Part shown: positions 28,231 through 34,200 of the stretch, one piece after another | Position numbering within the stretch: the stretch's first letter is position 1 | How the letters are laid out: every line of letters starts with the position of its first letter | Notes under the pieces: model-generated | What the model was told of the DNA's origin: nothing | Seen by the model: the letters and a program-made list of their open reading frames with translations, nothing else | Databases searched by the model: none | Translations under genes and position numbers: made by a program | Source of the DNA: Crocinitomicaceae bacterium | GTDB lineage: Bacteria; Bacteroidota; Bacteroidia; Flavobacteriales_D; Crocinitomicaceae | DNA length: 34,200 nucleotides | NCBI GenBank assembly: GCA_030830205.1 | Contig: JAURNL010000002.1 | Span: 1-34,200 of the forward strand | Reading direction: 5' to 3'

Positions 28231-29081
28231 TTATTGACTTTGTGGAGTATATAATTTGGTAGCTGATTTGTTGCTCCACTTTGGGATGCCACTATGGCTC
28301 CAACTTCACAGGCAAGTGTCAAACTTTTTTGCCAACTTAGTTTGTTACGTACACAAGTGATTAAACAAGCAAAAAAAGCGTCTCCCGCACCTACAGTGTC
28401 TGCAACTCTGACCTGAGGTGCTGCTGCTTGATAAAGTTCTGAATCGGCAATTAAAAGAGCCCCTTCAGACCCTTTAGTGACACACAATATCATATTTAGA
28501 TGCCATTTTTGGAATGCTTCGAGTCCTGATGAAAGTTCACTGATTCCCCATTTTTGTTGACAAAACCAACAAAACTCTTCTTCATTGAATTTAACAAGTT
28601 GTGCTTGTTCAAGATAATGAAGTATTAAATTAAATTCAAAATAGGGTTGTCTGAGATTTACATCGAAATAATTAAATGTACTTTTTTTTAGAAGTCCATT
28701 AAGTGTATTCCTATTGGCTGGGTTGCGCAAAGCTAATGATCCAAATACAACTTCACCTTGCCAATTTTCAGGTGCTTGAATTTCGTCCCATGCTGCAGGG
28801 TTTGCAATAACATATGAAGCATGCTTATTTTGGTCTAGGGTTACATTGACAACACCAGTTTGCAGGGAATCACTGATCTTTAATAGATGAGGTAAATGCA
28901 TCTTTTTTATAATTTCGGCAATTTCCCCACCGAGGGAATCATCTCCAATTCCTGAGCAAAAAAGCACGTCTTGATTGAATTCATGCAGTCTTAATGCAAC
29001 ATTGAATGGGGCACCTCCAAGCACTTTTCCACTCGGGAATAAATCCCAGAGAATTTCTCCAAAAGCTAAAATAGGGGTCAT
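28227..29081 (-). CDS. PfkB-family carbohydrate kinase (fructokinase-like)
   Basis: LAFGEILWDLFPSGKVLGGAPFNVALRL, DDSLGGEI, C-terminal PfkB signature VADTVGAGDAFFACLI. Confidence 0.92.
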   Translation of the reverse strand: MTPILAFGEILWDLFPSGKVLGGAPFNVALRLHEFNQDVLFCSGIGDDSLGGEIAEIIKKMHLPHLLKISDSLQTGVVNVTLDQNKHASYVIANPAAWDEIQAPENWQGEVVFGSLALRNPANRNTLNGLLKKSTFNYFDVNLRQPYFEFNLILHYLEQAQLVKFNEEEFCWFCQQKWGISELSSGLEAFQKWHLNMILCVTKGSEGALLIADSELYQAAAPQVRVADTVGAGDAFFACLITCVRNKLSWQKSLTLACEVGAIVASQSGATNQLPNYILHKVNN

Positions 29082-29819
29082 TTGTCGAGAAGTTCATTAT
29101 TTAATTCTTCTAAGCTCTTTCCTTTAGTTTCGGGAACATGCCAATTTATCCAGAATAACTGAATCACCATCATGAACATAAAAAAAAGGAAGACATAGGC
29201 AGCACCCAAGCGTTCTGTTGAGCCAATATTTTGAAATAGCCATGGCATAAAAGCCGGAATGAGAGCTGCAAGTATCCAATGTGTTGCCGAACCAAAGGCT
29301 TGTCCTTTTGCTCTAAGATGATCAGGGAATATTTCTGAAATAAAAACCCAAATAACAGCTCCTTGGCCAATCGCATGAGAGGCGATAAACAGAAAGAAGA
29401 AAATACTCTCAAAAAAAATACTTGTCTCCTTTTGAAGGAGCAATTTCAGAAATATATGCCGGTGCAGCTATGGTAGATGCGCCTATGCCGATCCCCCCTA
29501 AAAACCGAGCAAATGCAAAGAAATATGGATCGCTAGCAAACGCAGAACCAAGTGCTGATAATGCAAAAAGGATTCCTACAATGAGCAGTGTGGGTTTAAT
29601 ACCCCATTTATTCGTTGGTAAATGGCCATAGATAGATCCCAAAACTGTACCCCAAAGTGCTGTCGCCATAATTACCATTCCATGAAATAAATTGGAACTT
29701 TTCCAAAGCGCTTGAAGCGTTTGATCAGCTCCAGAAATTACAACCATGTCAAAGCCGAATAGGAACCCTGAGAAGGCAGCGATAATAGCAAAAATGTTCA
29801 CCATGCGAATTTTACTCAT
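29078..29819 (-). pseudogene. MFS sugar-porter transporter remnant: N- and C-terminal fragments in different frames, central part missing
   Basis: 29409..29819 encodes the N-terminus (FSGFLFGFDMVVISGADQTLQ...GIGIGASTIAAPAYISEIAPSKGDKYFF stop). 29078..29443 encodes the C-terminus (FIASHAIGQGAVIWVFISEIFPDHLRAKGQAFGSATHW...HVPETKGKSLEELN). The total span is about 247 codons, against a typical length near 450. Confidence 0.85.
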
Positions 29820-29884
29820 TTGTTCAAATTTTAAAGCTTAAAAATAAATAGAGTCTTTTAAGCCTTAATATGCAGTCATTATAT

Positions 29885-29892
29885 TATTTTTG
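29885..29892 (+). promoter_or_regulatory. Putative -7 element TATTTTTG immediately upstream of the TPP aptamer
   Basis: TAnnTTTG match at the 5' edge of the riboswitch. Confidence 0.5.
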
Positions 29893-29977
29893 CTCCGTCT
29901 CTAAGGGGTGCCGCAAGGCTGAGATTACACCCATTGAACCTGATTTGGATAATGCCAACGAAGGGAAGATGACGAGC
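29892..29977 (+). ncRNA. TPP (THI-box) riboswitch
   Basis: AAGGGGTGCCGCAAGGCTGAGATTACACCC ATTGAACCTGATTTGGATAATGCCAACGAAGGGAA contains the THI-box conserved blocks (GGGGTGCC, CTGAGAT, ACACCC, GAACCTGAT, GGATAATGCC, CGAAGGGAA). Outer P1 arms GCTC.GTCTCT / AGA.GACGAGC can pair. Confidence 0.97.
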
Positions 29978-30034
29978 TTAACTTACATAACTGTCAAGAA
30001 GAGCCCCTTATTCTTGTTTACTTTTTATAAAAAA

Positions 30035-32287
30035 ATGAAAACAAGATTTCTAATTTCAACATGGTTATTCCATGTGACAACAGCAATTGCTCAAAGTACC
30101 GATATTTCACCAATAGATACCATCAAGCGTATTCAAAACATGGAAGAAATAGTTGTTTCGGGCTTACGTGCTAAAGATGCTCCTAACAACATAACAGTTA
30201 GCAAAAAAGAATTGCAAGTCAAGAATTTTGGTCAAGACATGCCAACGCTTTTGGAGTTTACTCCTTCGGTTGTAACCACTAGTGATGCAGGAGCTGGCAT
30301 TGGATACAGTAGCTTGCGTATACGCGGGGTTGACGCTAGTCGGATAAATGTTACCATTAATGGGATTCCGGTCAATGATCCAGAGTCTCATGATGTGTAT
30401 TGGGTCAACATGCCGGATTTAGTTGGTTCAATTGAAAACATGCAAGTGCAGCGTGGGGTGGGGTCTTCTACCAATGGGGCCGCAGCTTTTGGAGCAAGTG
30501 TGAATATCAAAACTAATGAACTCAAAGCACAGCCATTTGCGCGCATGGATCTTTCGGGAGGTTCTTTTGGCACACTCAGAGGAACGCTTCAGGCGGGTAC
30601 AGGCTTGCTCGATAATCGTTTTTGTTTAGAAGCGCGCCTTTCGGAAATACGCTCTGATGGCTACCTTGATCGCGCCACATCTGACTTGCGTTCAATGGGC
30701 CTCACCGCCACGTACCTTTCCAAAAAGTCAGTTTGGAAAGCGGTAGTCTTAACGGGCGCTGAGCGCACATATCAGGCTTGGTATGGCACGCCAGAAAGTC
30801 GTTATCGTGGCGATTCCCTTGGTATGCTCGACTACGCCACGCGCAATGGCCTGAGCGCTGCCGAAACCCAAAACTTATTGGAGTCGGGGCGTACCTATAA
30901 CTTTTACAGCTATGCCAATCAGGTTGATAACTACCAACAAGACAATTACCAACTCCATTTCATACATCGATTTTCCTCAAAACTTGAGCTTAATTTGGCG
31001 GGTCATTATACCTATGGAAGAGGTTACTATGAAGAATTGAGAAACCAAGATGCACTTTCTGATTACGGACTCGCGCCTGTAGTACTTGGTTCAGATACCC
31101 TTGTTACTTCTGACCTAATCAGAAGAAGATGGCTAGACAATCATTTTGTTGGATTGGTTTATGGTCTTAATTACCAATTGAAACCCCATTTGAAATTGAC
31201 CCTTGGAGGTGCAGCAAACCGCTATAAGGGTTTGCATTTTGGTGAATTGATCTGGGCGGAATATGCCTCGAATAGTCAGATCTACGATCGCTATTATCAA
31301 AACGATGCACTCAAAACAGAACTCAGTACCTATCTCAAGTCCAATTATTCGCGCAACGGCTTGGATCTTATACTAGACCTCCAATACCGTGGTATTGCGT
31401 ATCAATTTTTAGGTGTGGATCAGGTTAGTGGCAATTTGACGGACGTTACCCAACATGTTAACTATCATTTCTTTAATCCAAAAGTAGCATTCGCTAAGCT
31501 AATAGGGTCTCATCAATTTTTTGGATCCTTTGGGATTGCCAATCGCGAGCCTGTCCGAAGAGATTTTCGAGAAAGCACCTCTGAAAATAGACCAAGTCCA
31601 GAACGCATGTTCGATACGGAATTGGCGTATCGTTTGCAGTTCAAAAAATTCAATGCGCAGGCCAATATTTTTTGGATGTATTACCATAATCAATTGGTGC
31701 TTACAGGGCAAATTAATGATGTTGGGGGCTACACCCGAACCAATGTTGATCGTAGCTATCGTGCGGGTCTTGAACTAGAAATGGGTTATCAACTGAATAA
31801 AAAACTGAGCATTCAAAGCGCCACAACACTCAGTCAAAACGAGATCATCAATTTTGTGGAATATGTAGACGTTTATCTTGATGTTGATCCCTACTATACA
31901 CAAATTCAAATTCAGCATGGCACAACCGATCTTGCTTTTTCACCTAGCTTTATTCAAACATTGGGCCTGCAATATAGTCCAGTAGAGGGCCTCGCTTTTG
32001 GAATCCAGAGTAAGTATGTATCGCGCCAATTTTTAGATAACACCACTAATGTAGGCAGAAGTCTAGACCCGTTTACTTTTACCAACTTCATTTGTAATTA
32101 CAAGGTCAAGCAAACATTTGCCAAAGAGGTCGAAATAGGTTTAGCGGTCAATAACTTATTCAACGCAATGTATGCGAATAACGGCTACACGTTTAGTTAC
32201 CAATATGCTGGTCAGATAACCACTGAAAATTTCTATTATCCACAAGCAGGCCGACATTTCTTACTGAAAATGAGCATCCAATTTTAA
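30035..32287 (+). CDS. TonB-dependent outer-membrane receptor under TPP riboswitch control (putative thiamin or precursor uptake)
   Basis: ATG at 30035 gives signal peptide MKTRFLISTWLFHVTTAIAQ; TonB-box-like MEEIVVSG; plug motifs LRIRGVDASRINVTINGIPVNDPESHDVYWVNMPDLVGSIENMQVQRGVGSSTNGAAAFGASVNI; C-terminal beta-barrel ending QF. The 55 codons before it contain the riboswitch. Confidence 0.93.
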   Translation: MKTRFLISTWLFHVTTAIAQSTDISPIDTIKRIQNMEEIVVSGLRAKDAPNNITVSKKELQVKNFGQDMPTLLEFTPSVVTTSDAGAGIGYSSLRIRGVDASRINVTINGIPVNDPESHDVYWVNMPDLVGSIENMQVQRGVGSSTNGAAAFGASVNIKTNELKAQPFARMDLSGGSFGTLRGTLQAGTGLLDNRFCLEARLSEIRSDGYLDRATSDLRSMGLTATYLSKKSVWKAVVLTGAERTYQAWYGTPESRYRGDSLGMLDYATRNGLSAAETQNLLESGRTYNFYSYANQVDNYQQDNYQLHFIHRFSSKLELNLAGHYTYGRGYYEELRNQDALSDYGLAPVVLGSDTLVTSDLIRRRWLDNHFVGLVYGLNYQLKPHLKLTLGGAANRYKGLHFGELIWAEYASNSQIYDRYYQNDALKTELSTYLKSNYSRNGLDLILDLQYRGIAYQFLGVDQVSGNLTDVTQHVNYHFFNPKVAFAKLIGSHQFFGSFGIANREPVRRDFRESTSENRPSPERMFDTELAYRLQFKKFNAQANIFWMYYHNQLVLTGQINDVGGYTRTNVDRSYRAGLELEMGYQLNKKLSIQSATTLSQNEIINFVEYVDVYLDVDPYYTQIQIQHGTTDLAFSPSFIQTLGLQYSPVEGLAFGIQSKYVSRQFLDNTTNVGRSLDPFTFTNFICNYKVKQTFAKEVEIGLAVNNLFNAMYANNGYTFSYQYAGQITTENFYYPQAGRHFLLKMSIQF

Positions 32288-32292
32288 TTATC

Positions 32293-32300
32293 TATCTTTG
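32293..32300 (+). promoter_or_regulatory. Putative -7 element TATCTTTG before the TonB_C/beta-barrel gene
   Basis: TAnnTTTG match, 14 nt before the ATG at 32315. Confidence 0.4.
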
Positions 32301-32314
32301 AAAAAATTCTCCTC

Positions 32315-33481
32315 ATGAAAAATATCTTCGCCACATTTATTACGCTTATTGGATTAACTGCTCAAGCACAAGTTTTAGAAAAGCCACAATTAGTGGAGAA
32401 AATTGATACCAGTGCCATACTCATTCAAGATATCAACGAGCCGCAGGTAGCCACAGAAATATGGGTGGCACCAGATGTAGCAGAAAGCCGCAATACGCCA
32501 TCATTTCCTGGAGGTCAAGAAGCTTTAAACGCATACGTCAAGGAGGAAGTTGAAAATTTTATTTTTGCAGATACTAATGAAACTTTTCCTTGGGGAGAAT
32601 CGGTCTATGTAGTATTTGAAATTGCCACTGATGGCAAAATAACCAATCCCACAATTGAAATGGGCTTCAATGCACTATTAGACAGCGCAGCTCTGGATAT
32701 CGTTCGCAATATGCCGAATTGGACCCCTGCTAGTGATGAAAATGGCATGCCAATAGTTGCTAACTACCGGCTTCAAATTCTCTTCGATCTGGATTTAGAC
32801 CTAGAGGAAGACTTTGATTTTGATGAAGAATCAAAAAGTGCCAAAGCACATTGGGCAGGTTTTGAATTTGGTTTTCAAGTTAATACGATTGGTTTTCTTG
32901 AGCCCTCAAGCTCTTTTGCTTCTACTCCTTATTGGGAGAATAATATTTCAAAAAGCATGTTATTCAATTTGAATACTTTCCAACACAAATTCAGATTATT
33001 GAATGATAATTTGGGACTTATAACAGGCTATGGCTTTAATTTTGGCGCTACAGAACTTACCTCTTCTTATGTACTTGAGCACAACGCAGACAGCGTTTAT
33101 GCCATCATAGACAATAACCAAGTGTACAAGCGCAATACCTTGTATTCAGCTTACCTCACCGTTCCTTTACTGTTGGAACTTACCGCAGGCCAAGATCAAC
33201 CTTACAAAAAGATATTTTATCTAGACGCGGGTGTAATTGGTGGCGTGCGCTTATACAGTCACCAACGCTTTACAGGTACTTATGCCAACGGCAACGAGTT
33301 TGAAAATACAACAAAATCAAAATTCAATCTAAATACTTGGATGCTCGACGCTACAGTACGTATAGGCTATGGCCATTTCGGACTTTTTGCAAATTATGCG
33401 ATACTCAATATGTTTAAGGAAGGCACTACGGTGGGGGTTTACCCAATGCGCTTTGGGGTATCTTTTAACATTCCTCAGTAG
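32315..33481 (+). CDS. Fusion of a TonB C-terminal-like domain with an outer-membrane beta-barrel domain
   Basis: Signal peptide MKNIFATFITLIGLTAQAQ; TonB_C-like SFPGGQEALNAYVKEEV...VYVVFEIATDGKITNPTIEMGFNALLDSAALDIVRNMPNWTPASDENGMPIVANYRLQILF; acidic linker DLDLDLEEDFDFDEES; barrel-like AHWAGFEFGFQVNTIGF...MRFGVSFNIPQ. Confidence 0.8.
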   Translation: MKNIFATFITLIGLTAQAQVLEKPQLVEKIDTSAILIQDINEPQVATEIWVAPDVAESRNTPSFPGGQEALNAYVKEEVENFIFADTNETFPWGESVYVVFEIATDGKITNPTIEMGFNALLDSAALDIVRNMPNWTPASDENGMPIVANYRLQILFDLDLDLEEDFDFDEESKSAKAHWAGFEFGFQVNTIGFLEPSSSFASTPYWENNISKSMLFNLNTFQHKFRLLNDNLGLITGYGFNFGATELTSSYVLEHNADSVYAIIDNNQVYKRNTLYSAYLTVPLLLELTAGQDQPYKKIFYLDAGVIGGVRLYSHQRFTGTYANGNEFENTTKSKFNLNTWMLDATVRIGYGHFGLFANYAILNMFKEGTTVGVYPMRFGVSFNIPQ

Positions 33482-34200
33482 CGGAATTGCAGGAGGTCAT
33501 TGCCCGCCATAAATGCTTTGGCATCCATACGCTTTTTACCCTCCATCTGAATTTCTTTCACGAGTAAAGTAGTTTGTTGGCCACAAGGAAACAATATGCC
33601 TTCTTTACTCGCCTTAGGGCCATCCGTTCTATAACAACCTTGCGCACTAATTTCAGAACTAAAAATTTTAAATTGAACCAGCGCTTGTTTTTGTACCGAC
33701 CAAAGTTGGCACCATGCGGCGGGGTATGGGTCTAGGCCCCTTACAAGATTGTGAATTTCTAGAGCTGTCTGCGACCAATCAATTTTTGTGTTTTCCTTGA
33801 AAAGTTTCGGCGCTAAAGCTCGTTTTCCCGTGAGTGCATTTTGAGCTTGTGGAACTACCGTTCCATCGGCTAAGGCGTTACAAGTTGCAAGTGTAAGATG
33901 AGCGCCTTTATCTTGCAAAAGATCGTGTAATTCCCCAACATTCATGGTGTCAGAAATGGCAACTGTTTCTTGCATCAAAATACTGCCGGCATCAATTTCT
34001 TCGTTGATTAAAAATGTAGTTACACCCGTTTCTTGCTCGCCATTGATGAGCGCCCAATTGATAGGTGCAGCTCCGCGATAAGCGGGAAGGAGCGAGGCAT
34101 GCAAATTAAAGGTGCCAAGTCTTGGTAACTTCCAGACAACATCAGGCAACATACGGAATGCAACAACAACAAATACGTCGGCTCGTAGAGCGCTCAGGTC
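33475..34200 (-). CDS. fmt: Methionyl-tRNA formyltransferase, 5' part outside window
   Basis: Frame stays open to 34200 (DLSALRADVFVVVAFRMLPDVVWKLP); GTFNLHASLLPAYRGAAPINWALINGEQETGVTTFLI, LLQDKGA, APKLFKENTKIDWSQTA, LVRGLDPYPAAW. Confidence 0.96.
   Translation of the reverse strand, partial: DLSALRADVFVVVAFRMLPDVVWKLPRLGTFNLHASLLPAYRGAAPINWALINGEQETGVTTFLINEEIDAGSILMQETVAISDTMNVGELHDLLQDKGAHLTLATCNALADGTVVPQAQNALTGKRALAPKLFKENTKIDWSQTALEIHNLVRGLDPYPAAWCQLWSVQKQALVQFKIFSSEISAQGCYRTDGPKASKEGILFPCGQQTTLLVKEIQMEGKKRMDAKAFMAGNDLLQFRY

Noticed and set aside
29170-29631. Alternative-frame ORFs (80 aa minus, 69 aa plus) in the sugar-porter remnant
   Set aside because: Better explained by the two decayed MFS fragments; they carry no own signals.
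1-34200. CRISPR arrays, tRNAs/rRNAs, IS elements, toxin-antitoxin or defence islands
   Set aside because: Looked for repeat-spacer periodicity, tRNA-like T-loop/CCA motifs, transposase or integrase motifs and typical defence domains; none seen by eye. A tool-based scan (tRNAscan-SE, CRISPRCasFinder, ISEScan, DefenseFinder) would be decisive.

Overview
This 34.2 kb window looks like ordinary, gene-dense Bacteroidota chromosome. Indicators are gldH, ricT, a Bacteroidota-type LptD, a TonB-dependent receptor, a LETM1-like protein and TAnnTTTG -7 promoter elements. It begins inside an AddA/RecB-like helicase gene and ends inside fmt. I found no tRNA, rRNA, CRISPR array, IS element or phage module. 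The main blocks are: holB-ricT-gldH with two short genes; rsmI-radA; an acidic-tail protein followed by deoC and two ALDH genes; amiC-mlaD-HdrC/HdrB-like Fe-S genes; lptD; yihY with an orphan ABC ATPase, a LETM1-like gene and a small OMP; a lamin-tail surface protein; asd; fructokinase with a decayed sugar-porter gene; a TPP riboswitch with a TonB-dependent receptor and a TonB_C/beta-barrel fusion protein; and fmt. The observations most worth checking are: (1) a clear TPP riboswitch inside the supplied 29870..32287 ORF, which moves the receptor start to 30035 and predicts a thiamin(-precursor) transporter; (2) a TonB_C domain fused to an outer-membrane beta-barrel just downstream; (3) an ALDH plus truncated pseudo-ALDH pair that looks like a split ALDH16 next to deoC; (4) a sugar-porter pseudogene with an internal deletion and a homopolymer frameshift; (5) a stand-alone CTP-synthase-like amidotransferase lacking the triad Glu; (6) recurrent TAnnTTTG boxes very close to start codons, one overlapping a stop codon. 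All family names come from reading the proteins; no database search was possible.
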